Counted from the stretch's first letter, positions 11,175 to 21,854 are shown. The stretch is DNA of 64,000 nt from Cristatella mucedo (GCA_009760855.2 WPIO01000015.1:6352501-6416500), one strand, 5' to 3'. The notes: generated by a model from the letters alone, not told the origin. A program made the numbers and translations.

Positions 11175-11425
11175 CCCAATGCATAGAACTCAGTCCAAAG
11201 TGACGCAGCTACCTCTAAATGAATGGATGACATGTAAGCAGAAGCTAAAATCGCACATGCTTGGTCTGTGTGGACCGACCTTTGTGCGCTAATCCATGCT
11301 GACGATGGGCATGTTATCATCAGCCACACAAGCATGCTTTTATCATAGCATATGTAAATAATATTGAAAGATATTTAGTTATCTGAGGACGCCATCAAAA
11401 TGTCTCTTTATTATTAATATTATTC
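11175..11425 (+). mobile_element. LINE-B 3-prime UTR, degenerate
   Basis: Diverged order of LINE-B 3-prime landmarks: a GAACTCAGTCC coding-end relic, the CATGCTGA blocks, TTTAGTTATCTGAGGACGCC (stem-loop relic) and a terminal TTATTATTAATATTATT. Confidence 0.7.
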
Positions 11426-11721
11426 AACGCGCAGGATTATCATGCTTTGATCAGCATGCAAAAACACATTCGAAAACAATTAGGTTCCCCGTAAGTAAGA
11501 CTCACATTTAGTAACGTGCACTTAATACTGCCCAGTAAAGCATATAAAACACACTGCAACAATGTACCTGTATAAACGTGCCGAGGCACATGGAAAGCAG
11601 AGCGGAATGGATATGCCTTAAGCATAGACTTGAATTACGTAAAGTCAAAGAAGTTAGGCGCAAAGCCAGAAGCGGGTTCAAAACTTTTTGTGCGTTTAAG
11701 CAGAAAGCGAAATCACTGTAA

Positions 11722-12595
11722 GATAATAATAATAAAAATGATAATACATTTGATAAAGCGCCCTGATCTTTGTCTAGGTGCTGTACAATTGCTGCAATGG
11801 ATGTTAATTTAGTTAGAGATAGAGCAAGATGAATAATTAAAAGTCGTGCAGAATTCGTGCTCAAGCTCGACGAAGTGATTTCATGAAGCACTGACTAATA
11901 TTGATACAATTACTAGAATAGTAATAGATTTTTATAATGCTCTCAGCGAACTCACCCTTTTTCTAGACTCTTAAAAGTTTTTGCAAAAGAAGCACGACTG
12001 AATGGTTAGTGGTAGTATATTCAATGACAGAAAGCATAACATTGTTAGAGGTGACATGCACAGGGTTAGCATGCAAATATCGCTAGCTGCAGCATGCAGT
12101 GTCAGCACTCATAAGCAAATAAAGCATGAGTCAAATTAACCCACTACATGCTGGGATAAGTAGGCAATTTTTTAGCTTCTTTTTAAATGTGGACAAGTCA
12201 AGAGATGTGAAGAAAGTCGGGAGTGAATTTCAGGCTTCTGGAGTATACGAACTAAAGGCACGGTCTCCCGAGAATTTGAGGTTTGTACAAGTGAGGTTCA
12301 GGTATTCGATTAGATTCCATAAAAGTTGGTGGCACAATGCTCAGCATGGTGGGGGAGTAGATCTGATAGGTAGGCTGGATCAATAATGAAGCGACGAAAA
12401 AGTAAGTCACAGAGCATTGAAGTCAACGCGTCTCTCGATTGGGAGAGCATGTCATCTAGAAGTGATGCGGCAACTGCCATGTTCACAACAGGCGAGCCTA
12501 GCTGCTAGTTTTGCACCAGCTGTAAGCGCCTAATTGCTCAGGCCGGTAGACCAGCAAGCAGTGATAAAATATTTTGCTCCGGATCTCTAAGAGGT
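11722..12595 (-). mobile_element. LINE-B 3-prime region, degenerate, probably two copies
   Basis: At 11,722-11,800 an (ATT)n end and GATAAAGCGCCCTGATC mark one minus-strand tail. From about 11,930 a second diverged copy follows with the usual landmarks: GACATGCACAGGGTTAGCATG, ACCCACTACATGCTG, and CACGGTCTCC, the complement of the GDRAF coding block. No frame is open for long. Confidence 0.75.
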
Positions 12596-12980
12596 CATTA
12601 AATGAACGCCGGCGCAAGTAAGAGTTTTTAAATTAATATTATTATTATTAAGTTAGTTGGGGGAATTGCAACCATGACTTCTAGAGTACTAAAGTAATAA
12701 AAGTAGGCGAGTTGATAGTCAAGCAGACGCGAGACAGGCCAACCAAATTTTGAGAGCAAGCAATAGGAGATTAGCTGACAGATTTCACAATAACTTTAAG
12801 ACTTTACATTTTATATGGAAGACCAAGTTTTTACTTAGCTAGTTCGATGGTTTATAGTTAGAATGAAATAATCACTAGCTATTAAATTTTACTCAGACCG
12901 CAGATGCAATGCTACTGGGTATCTTAAAGCCGCTTCTAAGGTTCTATCTTGTATCTATCAAACGCAATCGCCATTCTTAC

Positions 12981-13203
12981 CTTTCAAAGACGCAGCTCAA
13001 ATATAAGGTGCTTCCAGCTTGAACTGTCACATTGGGCGTACGTCGAATAAGCTTCGTCTTCGTCGGACGTTGTTCGAGGTTTAAAACATTCAAAAAGTAA
13101 GCTCCTATCATTCGAGTAGAGACGTCTCCACTGACGATGCACTGGTACATTCTCGGTAGCAGGTATGCGTCCGTATTTCTCACATCTCTAATATAAAGTG
13201 TGC
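12981..13203 (-). CDS. Gene 1 exon 5: Ig domain 3 end, Ig domain 4 start
   Basis: The acceptor is TCTTTGCAG and the donor is GTAAGA. The 223-base exon starts in phase 1 and ends in phase 2. It carries TLYIRDVRNTDA and MYQCIVSG (second Cys of domain 3), a linker, then STLYLSCVFE (first Cys of domain 4). The phase-2 end matches the phase-2 start of exon 6 and creates an AGC serine codon. Confidence 0.82.
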
Positions 13204-13237
13204 CTGCAAAGATACGGTATGCACAGTAGGTGCGAAT

Positions 13238-13745
13238 GAATAATAATAATGTACTTGATAAAGCGCCCTCAGAGAACTCAATCTCTTTCTAGGCGCTTTA
13301 CATTTGCTGCAAAGGGAAATGCAATTGAATGGTACGTAAAATCATGCTTGAAAAACAAAAAAAATGAATAACATGGTTAGGGGTGACAACCACAGGATCG
13401 GCATGCAAATGTGGTTAGTGGCAGCATGCACAGTGTCAGCACGCATAAGCACATGAAGGACGAATCACAGGGACCAACTAAATGCTGCTCTAAATAGGTA
13501 TGTTTTTAAGTTCCTTTTAAATGTGGTCAGGTCAGGGGATGTTCTGACGCAGGTCGGGAGGGAGTTCCAGGCTTTGGGAGCATATGAACTAAATGCACGG
13601 TCTCCAAAGAATTTAAGGTTTGTACGAGGTATTTGTAGACTGTTGGATTCCGAAAAACGGGTGGTACGATGCTTGGCCTGATGGGGGAGTATGTCGGAGG
13701 GATAGGCTGGAGCCATAGAATGAAGGGACCTAAAAGTGAGTGGAA
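13238..13745 (-). mobile_element. LINE-B 3-prime end
   Basis: Minus-strand LINE-B from the (ATT)n end at 13,238, with an intact stem-loop (AAAGCGCCCTCAGAGAACTC), to the C-terminal coding part. It includes SLHSMAPAYPSDILPHQ and AWNSLPTCVRTSPDL. It is 5-prime truncated. It lies just upstream of gene 1 exon 5, inside the intron. Confidence 0.92.
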
Positions 13746-14935
13746 GCACCGGATACGGCAACAGGAACGACTTTATTTTTAGCCTGTGGTAGGTACTTAC
13801 GGAATATTTAGTATACATACGGCTCAATAGAATTGCTTTACGGCTACGATCTTAATAAATTTGCATCAGCAATGACTATGGGGTGAAACTTCAGGTGGCG
13901 CAAATTTCACATTGCAGATTTCAACTTTCACGTACAGTTGCTAGTACAGCTGCTTTCATGTGTAGTAGGCTGCTAGCAGACAGAGGCATGCTTTATCATT
14001 GCACCATTTCTCTAATTACTGTCACGAGGAAATGCTCTTACGAAGACGTTAATTTCCGGTTATTACAGGTAAATATGTGAGTGATGACACATCTTACTTT
14101 CAAATTACATGGTAAAATGCAAATTTCATGAAACATTCTTACTCAGTTTTACCTAAAAGGTAAAACCGTGCGTGTTAGTACTTATCCAGCCAGATCTGTC
14201 AAAGAGATACTGCAGTGTAACAGAAAGCTCAGGATGTGCCACGTCTGAGTATTCTTTGGAATTTACTCAATCTGATAAGTTACGTGATAAAAAAAGCCTT
14301 GAGCCGTATGTCAAATGATCGCCTGCTCGAGGGCATTTAGACCTTGAGCACGGCACCAAGCTTAATTAAAAAAAAGTGATTGTTAGCTGATTGAACAGCC
14401 AGAGACTAGCACCTATGCTAGACTGTGAAGTGTATGCGAGAGATACCCCCTGAAGCTGGGGCAGCGATTTTGGTACTTGGTTCATGCTTCTACTTATTTC
14501 CGAAACACAATCACGTTTCACTCAAATTTTCAGGGCTTATTGATCCAATTCCTAACTCCTGGCATTCGAATTGATTTAATCAGAGTGCAAGGTTAACCTA
14601 TTATTGTTACTTTGCGTGAAACTAATCATGACTGTTTTTGGTGCTATTTTGGAAAGAAAAACATGCTTCGACGCTCGGTGGGAATAACTAATAATTGGCA
14701 CAATGACAAACACTTGTGCAGCCGAGCGCTTGAATCTGTACGGACTGGCATCCAGCCAGCCGGCTTGTCGGGCTGGGGCGTTAAATGAAAGATGCAAAAA
14801 ACTTTTGTTGAGACTGGATTTAAATGAAAAGTTAGAGTGAGAAAGCTACCGTCTATCCCTTGACGAAATTGTGGCTCAAAAGTCTTTGCGGGCACTACTA
14901 AGGGAATCGCAACAGTCGTCAGCAAAAGTATTTAC
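13746..14935. other. Intronic sequence without recognised features
   Basis: This is the intron of gene 1 between the LINE-B tail and exon 4. No domain, repeat or additional exon was recognised on either strand. Confidence 0.5.
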
Positions 14936-15178
14936 CATATTCGTCCAGGGCGTAGCGCGTGTCCACATCTAGATCCACATAGACACCACCGAGGCCAATC
15001 GAATTCGATGTGTTTGCAATAGACCAGATGAAGTTTAAGCTTAAGCTGGAACGTCCGGGAGAGAATGTCATGATGCTGGAGGAGTTGCAAGTCATTATCG
15101 CCGTGCTGCCCCGACGAGCCTGCACACTGAGGGCCTCGGGGCTCTCGTCTTTGTAGCTGACATGCTCTGCGTCAACAT
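14936..15178 (-). CDS. Gene 1 exon 4: first half of Ig domain 3
   Basis: The 243-base exon has a pyrimidine-rich acceptor ending in TTTTTAG and the donor GTAAAT. It is phase 1 at both ends. It encodes an A-to-C strand block with STAIMTCNSSS (first Cys) and LNFIWSIAN (core Trp). Joining to exon 5 makes the glycine codon at DEYG-TLYIRDV, and the second half of the domain follows in frame. Confidence 0.8.
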
Positions 15179-15321
15179 CTAAAAATACATAATATTGAGC
15201 TTCAAACTCATTTGCGCATGCGTTTGATGGCAACATCAAGTTAAGTAATAGCTAGGCCATCACGTGGGGAAATACAAAGGGGTATCCTGGAGCTTTCATT
15301 TATGAATATTGGCTATAAGCC

Positions 15322-15322
<1 letters not shown>

Positions 15323-15360
<38 letters not shown>

Positions 15361-15413
15361 TCAGGCACGTGCATACACAAACACACACACACACACAGAC
15401 ACACACACACACA

Positions 15414-15483
<70 letters not shown>

Positions 15484-15505
15484 CACGCAAACGCACACAC
15501 ACATG
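15323..15505. repeat. (CA)n microsatellite, interrupted
   Basis: A long AC/CA dinucleotide array with a short interruption (TTCAGGCACGTGCATACAAAC) near 15,360 and occasional G substitutions. The apparent ORFs across it are only Thr-His or Cys-Val repeats. Confidence 0.98.
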
Positions 15506-15529
15506 CCTGTATATACATATTCATTGACA

Positions 15530-16240
15530 CACAATTTTTAATCGAAAATTGTCAGTGCTAAAAGTTTGCTAGGAGAGGAATGATTTTGATTTACGGTTTA
15601 ATCGCCTTGCAATAGCAAAACAGCGGCGGAATGAGAGATAATAAATAGTGCTAAAAGTCAAGATCAAAATTAAATTAATAAAATGTATCAGAGACCTAAA
15701 CTATTTCTAGGTGCTAGCCTAACAACTGGGGTAAGGCTGATATAAATTAATGAACGGAAAAACCTTGGAGTCCTTATTACATTGAAATGATATACGATCA
15801 ATCAGCATAAGCCTGGAAATGGCTCTGGTCATTTAGCTCCTTTACATGTCTAGGCTCTTATAGCAGCAGTGCTATATTCTGCAACCGCTATTGCTGTCAT
15901 CTTCACGTAGCCACAAACGGTAATTTCCCGATTTCAGCTCTTCACCAGGCCATGGCAGTGAAGACTGACTAGTAGTTCGGGAATGTACGATGGCTTCGGC
16001 GAAAACATATATCCTCTAGATATGACTGAATAAGGTTAATATCTGTAAGAATTCTGAGGATCGTGGCTTTAAAGGCAACAGTTGAAGCTGTTTCAGGGTT
16101 ACGGTTGAGGACTTTACTTGAAAGAAAGAAGCAAATATAACACAGCAAGATTGCCCAGGTACAAGTAGCAAAAGCGTCGACCTAATTTATGCTGTATTAG
16201 CCCATAGCCCCGGGTGTCATATTGTATGCTCAAGCGTGCT
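15530..16240. other. Intronic sequence without recognised features
   Basis: AT-rich intron DNA of gene 1; nothing identifiable seen. Confidence 0.5.
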
Positions 16241-16244
16241 GCCC

Positions 16245-16435
16245 CACAGTATAATATAATGTAGTTTAATTCGTTTGCATGGACCCTCAAAAGAACCTAA
16301 AGTATGCATAGGCGCTCCAGATCGGCCACAGGGCTTCAACCAACTACCTCGGTCATCAAATGCATTCAACTTTACCTCATCGTCTTTAAAGGCGAGCACC
16401 TGAACCGCTGGGCCAAACTACTACTTTCTTGCTTC
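16245..16435 (-). mobile_element. SINE-2, degenerate copy
   Basis: Minus-strand relic with AGGGCTTCAACC (decayed B box) and GGCGAGCACCTGAACCGCTGGGCC (A-box region), with about 40 bases of extra sequence between them. A decayed LINE-type tail (GAGATTAGGATTTCTCGG) follows at 16,530 on the plus strand. Confidence 0.6.
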
Positions 16436-16787
16436 TGCGTGGTTTTTCAATCCTGTCTGAGCATAAAGCCATTAATGTCACTAAATCTTGGGTATTTATT
16501 CTCTTGCAGCGAGTTGCAAATTGCACATAGAGATTAGGATTTCTCGGTGTACTATTCAAATGACATATTAACAATATTATTCACACTTCTACTATTATAA
16601 TTCATTTTATCTGTCGCCAATAACCAATGCTATAACGACTGCAGATTGTAATAAAGCACGAAGCTTAATTTCGAACTCGAGGCTGCATCAAGCGATTTAA
16701 CTGGACACAGTAGTACGATTCGAGCTGACAGCATTGACAATCCTGTTATAATTTGTTTAACAACTGCCGTGTCGTAGTCTTACACTG

Positions 16788-16792
<5 letters not shown>

Positions 16793-16841
<49 letters not shown>

Positions 16842-16842
16842 C
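16793..16842. repeat. (AC)n(AT)n compound microsatellite
   Basis: An ACAC run of about 30 bases passes directly into an ATAT run of about 20 bases. Confidence 0.97.
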
Positions 16843-16849
16843 GTTATAT

Positions 16850-17500
16850 ACCTATATTGGTATAATGTATGAAAATAAAGGGGTTGCCAGGGTGAAGAAG
16901 AGCTTAGTCCCTTTCTCGTTGTCACGCTGAACGAACGAGATTCTGCGTTTCGGCGTGCCTCTCGTGCTTACCTGTCTATGATCCAGCGCTTGTTCAGCCA
17001 GAAGAGATAATACTAACCGATTGTCCTAAAAGCTTCCTGGCTTCCTTTTGTATGCTGTCTCGCATGATACCGTGCCTATACCTAATCCTTGGTTATTGAT
17101 TTCCTTCCAGCGACATGGAAAGTGCCTCGACCGAGGTTTAGTTCTCTTAGGGCAGTAAGCGGGCCTTAATTGCATACATATACACTCTTTATTGTCAAAC
17201 CAGCTGCCGTTTCCCTCTCTATCACTCTCTCGTTCTCTCTCTCTCTCCCTCTCACTGTCGCTGTCTTAGTCTGGTCATGTAGCCCGATGGAGAGCAGATC
17301 CAGTAGGTATTCGAAGCACTACCAACTGGCTTTATTGAATACGCTAATCCTTGATTTTTAGAATTTCAAAAAATTAACTGCCCTGACAAATTTTAGGAAT
17401 TTTTTCAGCTATTGAAAGAGCCTGTGCAAAAATTTCCAGTGCAATCAAGAGCAAACTATGGAGTATTAAGTCTAGATGCAGATATAGCGAACTGAGCAGT
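16850..17500. other. Intronic sequence with a relic LINE tail
   Basis: The only recognisable item is TTCCAGCGACATGGAAAGTGCCTCGACC followed by GTTTAGTTCTCTTAGGGC near 17,105-17,155. It is a decayed plus-strand LINE-type 3-prime stem-loop. A pyrimidine-rich run follows near 17,215-17,260. Confidence 0.45.
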
Positions 17501-17516
17501 GCGACCTGCATCGTAC

Positions 17517-17828
17517 CTGCTACTTTCAGCACTATTGGGGACGATACCGCAGTTCCGGCAGTATTGCTGACGATGCACTCGTAACTTCCGCCATAGACTC
17601 CAGGCTTCTTCCTTGCATCTGACCGCAGTAGAGTGATAGAAGCATTTTCGCCTTGTCTTGAATACTTCCAAGCGGCTGGTAGCGAAGGAGAACTGACTTT
17701 TCTCCATTGTATGGATGTATTTCTAAGTATACAATCATAGGCTGGAAGGTTAAGAAATCCCACAAAGCAAGTGCCGCGTTCAATTAATATAGGTTCCAAC
17801 GGTGAGGTCCCAAAAACTGACAAAATCT
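17517..17828 (-). CDS. Gene 1 exon 3: complete Ig domain 2
   Basis: This 312-base exon encodes a whole Ig domain: the first Cys in ERGTCFVGFL, the core Trp in SIQWRKV, and the second Cys in GGSYECIVSN, ending in a G-strand-like SSPIVLKVA. It ends in phase 1 with AG|GTACG. I placed the start at CTGCAAG|AG because it gives phase 1. The upstream CTAG acceptor would give phase 0. Neither matches the phase-2 end of exon 2. The domain has an extra Cys in the C strand region (YDCILRN). Confidence 0.75.
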
Positions 17829-18423
17829 CTTGCAGACGCTAGAAAAATCAGACACAAGACAAACATTTGTAAAAAAATGCTTTCCCCTATCTCTTGGATT
17901 GAAGTTCCGTTAAAAAACCACGACCCGCTGCACTATCCTGTTATGGCAGTTAACTGCGACACTAGTCAGTTATTATGATGCTGGGGGTTCTATTCTTATT
18001 CATTCTGGATAATAGACCCATATGCCAGCCTGGATTAGATTCACTATTTTTTCTTGTGAAATGGACGAAATAATATTCAGGCGTGAGCTAGCGAAGACTG
18101 CAGTGGGTTTCTAAGAGGGTTTCTAATGGCATTCAATAGAGGAAAAATAGGATATCGGCGAATGATACAGGGCCGTTATAAAATATCCAGAGCTAAAGAA
18201 CGCCGAAGAGAAAGAAAAACAAACGCAACGGCTACAAAGTGTTAACAGGAAGTGCAGCGGACCAGCTGATCATGCCAAAGTCAGAAAGCGAGACATGATC
18301 TCGTCATCGTCATCGATGGCGATATCGATGGTGCAAAGCTACTCTTTACTAGTACGGCTGAATTTACAGTATGCAAGTCGTAAGGGCGATACTAAGCTGG
18401 TTAGGCTATTGCAGTGAACTTAC
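17829..18423. other. Intron between gene 1 exons 2 and 3
   Basis: I searched this interval specifically for the missing second half of Ig domain 1 (core Trp, then D-x-G-x-Y-x-C) on the minus strand. None was found. Confidence 0.5.
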
Positions 18424-18544
18424 CCATCTGGCCGATCGGCTTGGCAGGTGAGCGTGAAATTCTGGGTTTCCAAAAGCAAGTAGTAGCTTCTGTCGGTGAC
18501 TCCATTAGCACTCAGTGAAGATATAGCAGGAGGGAAATTGGATC
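18424..18544 (-). CDS. Gene 1 exon 2: first half of Ig domain 1
   Basis: A TTTTACAG acceptor precedes the exon and GTAAGT follows it. The 121-base exon starts in phase 1 and ends in phase 2. It encodes about 40 residues, including ETQNFTLTCQADRPDG, the B-strand with the first Ig cysteine. The matching second half (Trp and second Cys) is not found before exon 3, whose frame would need a phase-1 partner. Either an exon between 17,830 and 18,420 is not recognisable to me, or the domain is broken here. Confidence 0.65.
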
Positions 18545-18570
18545 CTGTAAAATAAGCGTCATATTAGTAA

Positions 18571-19135
18571 TAATAATAATAATGCACTTGATAAAGTGCC
18601 CTCAGTGAACCCAATCTCTTTCTAGGTGCTTTACATTTGCTGCAAAGGGAAATGCAATTAAATGGTAAGTAAAATCATGTTTGAAAAACAATCAAAATGA
18701 ATAATGGTTAGAGGTGACATGCACAGGGTCAGCATGCAAATGTGGTTAGTGGCAGCATGCCCAGTGTCAGCACACATAAGCACATCAATGATGAATTACA
18801 GGGACCCACTAAATGCTGTCCTAAATAGGTTTGTTCTTAAGTTCCTTTTAAATTTGGTCAGGTCAGAGGATGTTCTGACGCAGGTCGGGAGAGAGTTCCA
18901 GGCTTTGAGAGCATACGAACTAAATGCACGGTCTCCAAAGGATTTGAGGTTTGTACGAGGTATTTGTAGACTGTTGGATTCCGAAAAGCGGGTGGTACGA
19001 TGATTGGCCTGATGGGGGAGTAGATCTGAGAGATAGGCTGGAGCCACAGAATGAAGTGACCTAAAAGTGAGCGACAAAACCTTGAAGTCAGATCCATTGC
19101 TTGACTGGTAGCCAGTGCAGGTCCGCGAGATCTTT
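18571..19135 (-). mobile_element. LINE-B 3-prime end
   Basis: A minus-strand copy from the (ATT)n end at 18,571, with the stem-loop, to C-terminal coding sequence (SLHSVAPAYLSDLLPHQ, AWNSLPTCVRTSSDL). The frame is open for 93 residues. It lies in intron 1 of gene 1, close to the exon 2 acceptor. Confidence 0.92.
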
Positions 19136-19513
19136 CTAGCAGCTAGTAATCTGGGCAGCTAAGCACCAACACTCTGCTATGCAGTCAAACGACAGGCCGC
19201 TTTTCCAAGCCATTTAGGCTTGACTCATTGGCACTGGGGACCAGCCATTAAGTACGACGCGTCAGCCAAATGCTATGTTAATTAGAAGCACGAAGAAAAA
19301 ATTGGAGTGAATCATGCGATATGAGCGAGCTCGCCGAACTGAGAGCCCCAAAAGACGATTCCATAATGGCTCCCGTCGGTGCCTTTAGAGGAGCTTGAAG
19401 TCAGTCCTTCATGAAGCGAAGTAAATGCCTCGTCGACGCGTGACGTAAGCGTGACATGTGACGCTCGGAAGCGACACGAGTAGAGTGAGGGAAGCGGCAC
19501 GCGTGAGCAAACG

Positions 19514-19515
<2 letters not shown>

Positions 19516-19555
<40 letters not shown>
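19516..19555. repeat. (GA)n microsatellite
   Basis: About 20 GA units in intron 1 of gene 1. Confidence 0.97.
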
Positions 19556-19557
<2 letters not shown>

Positions 19558-19848
19558 TGCCCAAGCCAGCCTCGATCGGCAACATTTCATATTCACAAGA
19601 GATTAAATATTAGTGGCCTCCGAGTATTTGCACGCCAGGCAGCGTTTAGCAGCAGTGTCGTTCACTTGAGCTGATGGCCATCTTGGATGTCTATCATGCC
19701 CTCATGGGACATCTTGGGACATCTTGGATGGCCGTTTGAGACAAGTGAAAAGTGTGAAAAGCAAGGAAGCAGGCTCATTTTACCTCTTTGCTTCACTACC
19801 TTTTTACCTCATTTTACCTTTTCAACTCACTACCTTTTTACCTCTAGT

Positions 19849-20100
19849 GTGTGTATCTCCGTCAGTAGCTCCACAAAGTCATAAAGACCGTGTGGGTGTT
19901 ACGCAGGAGAGCTTTGTATAGCGCACTCACAGCCTAAGCGGCATTCGGTACGCATTCGGTAGCCAGTAACAGACTTCTTCTCACGCAACAAAGAGAAAGT
20001 GGGAAGCATAGCAGAGTCAGGAGAGCAGCTGAGTTAGTGAGTAGCATAGAAGTGGCAGTTCAGGACCGCTTAAAAAGATGTGCCATAGTCGGCACCTCTA
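19849..20100 (-). mobile_element. LINE-A copy 2, 3-prime fragment
   Basis: A minus-strand fragment of the LINE-A 3-prime end, with GTGTGGGTGTTACGCAGGAG, AGCCTAAGCGGC and GCATTCGGTAGCC, ends near 20,100 in the segment equivalent to 59,600. It lies in intron 1, about 300 bases from exon 1. A decayed LINE-type tail follows at about 20,123-20,160 on the plus strand. Confidence 0.88.
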
Positions 20101-20394
20101 GCCACTCGACAGGAATTTTTCAACGCAAATGTAAAGGGCCAAGAAAGAGATTTATTTTTCTTAGCCTGCACGTCTGGAGGTTGATAACTATCGTCAGTAG
20201 GGGAAAGATTCGCACAGTCCGCTCTAAAGACGAAGTGCAAATATCTGTGAAAAAAAGTTAGGTTTGGTAAAGTATTTCAACTTCTTCCTTTATAGCTGAA
20301 CAGCTTTTCAATTGCCTCTTCTCTCGCCTTCGCTGAGGAAAACAAAACGACTCAGCAAACGAGGGACAACGAAATGGATGCGCTCTAAACTTGC

Positions 20395-20470
20395 CAGAAG
20401 CGATGCTCTTGTAGGAAAGCAGAACGATGATCCAGGTGACGAAACCTCCTCTTAGTGAAGACATTACCAT
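20395..20470 (-). CDS. Gene 1 exon 1: start codon and signal peptide
   Basis: Exon 1 begins with ATG at 20,470, with G at -3 and G at +4, a favourable context. It encodes 25 residues containing the hydrophobic run FVTWIIVLLSY, followed by small residues (SIAS), a typical secretory signal. The exon ends in phase 1 at 20,395 and is followed by GCAAGT, the consensus for a non-canonical GC-AG donor. Joining to exon 2 gives SIASG-SNFPP with the frame kept. The only visible GT donor, AAGTTTAG, would give the wrong phase. A second in-frame ATG lies two codons downstream. The signal-peptide role is inferred from composition. Confidence 0.65.
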
Positions 20471-20471
20471 T

Positions 20472-20519
20472 TCAGTTCTCTGAAAAAGCAATTGTACGTC
20501 TTGATTGCTCGTCAATCAT
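20472..20519 (-). promoter_or_regulatory. Short upstream ORF before the gene 1 start
   Basis: A 15-codon ORF with its own ATG at 20,519 lies out of frame with the main ORF. Its TGA (20,474-20,472) ends one base before the main ATG at 20,470. If the transcript includes this region, termination immediately beside the main start could tune initiation. The transcription start site is unknown, so this is only a possibility. Confidence 0.3.
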
Positions 20520-21195
20520 TTCATTTCAGAGTCATCTCATAATCACTCACTCATTCATCGCTCAAAAGCATCTGCACCTTCGATGCGTTAAAGCGGTCGA
20601 TGTATAATTGCTAGCTCAAAAAACATAAGCATTTAAGCAGACCGCACGTCTAGCAATCTCTGCCAGTATCTTATTTTAAAATACAGAGGGATCTAAGGCC
20701 ATTTTTTGGTGGGGCTGAAGGAAGAGAAAGAATTTCTCATAGAGATTAGAACAATCCCGATTCAGTAAGAGGCTATTCAGCATAACAAATTCACTTTTGG
20801 ATGGCTGCTAACTTCCTAAATCGTTTACAAGACCTACCTAATAATAACTTCGGCAAACCTAGAGTCGCCCTAAACTTATAAGACGTTAACCATGGAGATT
20901 AGTTCTGCCAGCACCATTCTAACGATAGCAATGTCTGCCCATAATTAAGGCGAAGTATTTCAAAAAGATTCGCCTTAGCATGAGCACATACCATTATTAG
21001 CATTACCACCACTGCCAAGTCGGCGTATTTGTGACATTTTCAAAATCAGGGAATTCTTCAATAACAGTTTGAAAGCCAAGCTAATTCGTAAAATTGCGTC
21101 TCGATTATCACATTTCCCTTCGTCAGTGGTATTGGCCTGCGCCCTCAATCGTCTGCAACTAATGAACAAGTGATGTGCTCGGCTGGTTTGTCGTA
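20520..21195. other. Upstream flank of gene 1
   Basis: This is where the gene 1 promoter should lie (minus strand). I saw no clear TATA box or CpG-rich core, and no repeats or other coding sequence. Confidence 0.4.
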
Positions 21196-21199
21196 CACG

Positions 21200-21425
21200 T
21201 CACAGCTGCTACATCCTGCCACACCCTGCCACGTCACCCCCCTTCTGCCCGAGCTTCACTGGCTCCCTATAAGGCTTCGAATCGACTTCAAGATCCTCAA
21301 ATTCTATTCAGGTCACGTTACTCACTTGCATCAACTTTGATCAACCCTACCTCCTCGCTCTTCTACTACATGTGCTCGCATCGTCCATTCATCATCGTCC
21401 AGTCTTGTTGTCACCCCATGCAAAT
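21200..21425 (+). mobile_element. LINE-C fragment, C-terminal coding region
   Basis: One plus-strand frame reads CHVTPLLPELHWLPIRLRID, the conserved post-RT motif of CR1/L2-type LINEs, but the codons differ from LINE-A and LINE-B. Frameshifts follow. I assign it to a third family, possibly the same as the element at 50.0-52.9 kb. Confidence 0.65.
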
Positions 21426-21427
21426 GA

Positions 21428-21840
21428 TTGAAATTCTTTGGCGATCAAGCCTCAAGTTTTTATTTTTGAAAAGTCTATTACTAACTTCCGGCCACAATCC
21501 ATTGGCCGAATGGGCTCTTACTCTGCCACTATCATTACTCCAATCCAGCTGTGTAGATTTAACGATCATTAAACATCATTTTTCCAGACGTCGAAATGAT
21601 AATCACAGCAATACTTCTGCCTATAACGAGCGTTACTTGTGCCCTTACTAAGAACGCGTACGAAATAGTAAGGCACAAGGATACTGGCCGTTCAGAATCA
21701 GGTTACATATTGCACTTTAAAGAGACCGTACCTGCCGAATTCTGAACTTAATGACCCAGTGGTGACTTACGCCAAGCAAGTACATGCAGTACTCCCATAC
21801 AGATCAAAGGTCATGGCAAAATGAGAGGCACCTGGTTTTT
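21428..21840 (+). repeat. Dispersed repeat R3, copy 1
   Basis: This matches 27,045-27,400 in the same orientation. Shared blocks are TTTTTGAAAAGTCT, CCGAATGGGCTC (CCGGATGGGCTC), CAGCTGTGTAG, CAGACGTCGAA and CAGATCAAAGGTCATGGC. No coding motif was recognised. It could be a non-autonomous element or the end of a larger one. Confidence 0.75.
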
Positions 21841-21854
21841 TCTGTATCGCCATA

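Larger units (their letters stand above)
434..20470 (-). other. Ig-superfamily single-pass receptor, gene 1 (gene span)
   Basis: This span covers nine inferred exons of one minus-strand gene, read from right to left: a signal peptide, a first Ig half-domain, then five Ig domains (some split across exons), then a transmembrane helix. The exons total 1,949 coding bases, about 650 residues. Phases agree at seven of eight junctions and the joined frames restore Ig Cys-Trp-Cys patterns, which chance ORFs would not do. The cytoplasmic tail continues past the last donor at 434 and is mostly outside the window. The gene product should be a type I cell-surface adhesion or recognition receptor; this is inferred from architecture only. 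Introns of up to about 6 kb are loaded with LINE-A, LINE-B and SINE copies. A close paralogue lies at the right edge of the window. The junction between exons 2 and 3 does not match in phase, so an exon is missing from my model or the gene is damaged there. Confidence 0.85.

Noticed and set aside
12126-12386. 86-codon plus-strand ORF
   Set aside because: It is the antisense of a degenerate minus-strand LINE-B 3-prime region.
15296-15541. Long ORFs on both strands over the CA repeat
   Set aside because: They encode only Thr-His or Cys-Val repeats of the microsatellite.
20258-20515. Longer N-terminus for gene 1 starting at 20,515
   Set aside because: The codon there is TTG, not ATG; the ATG at 20,470 has a good context and gives a compact signal peptide.
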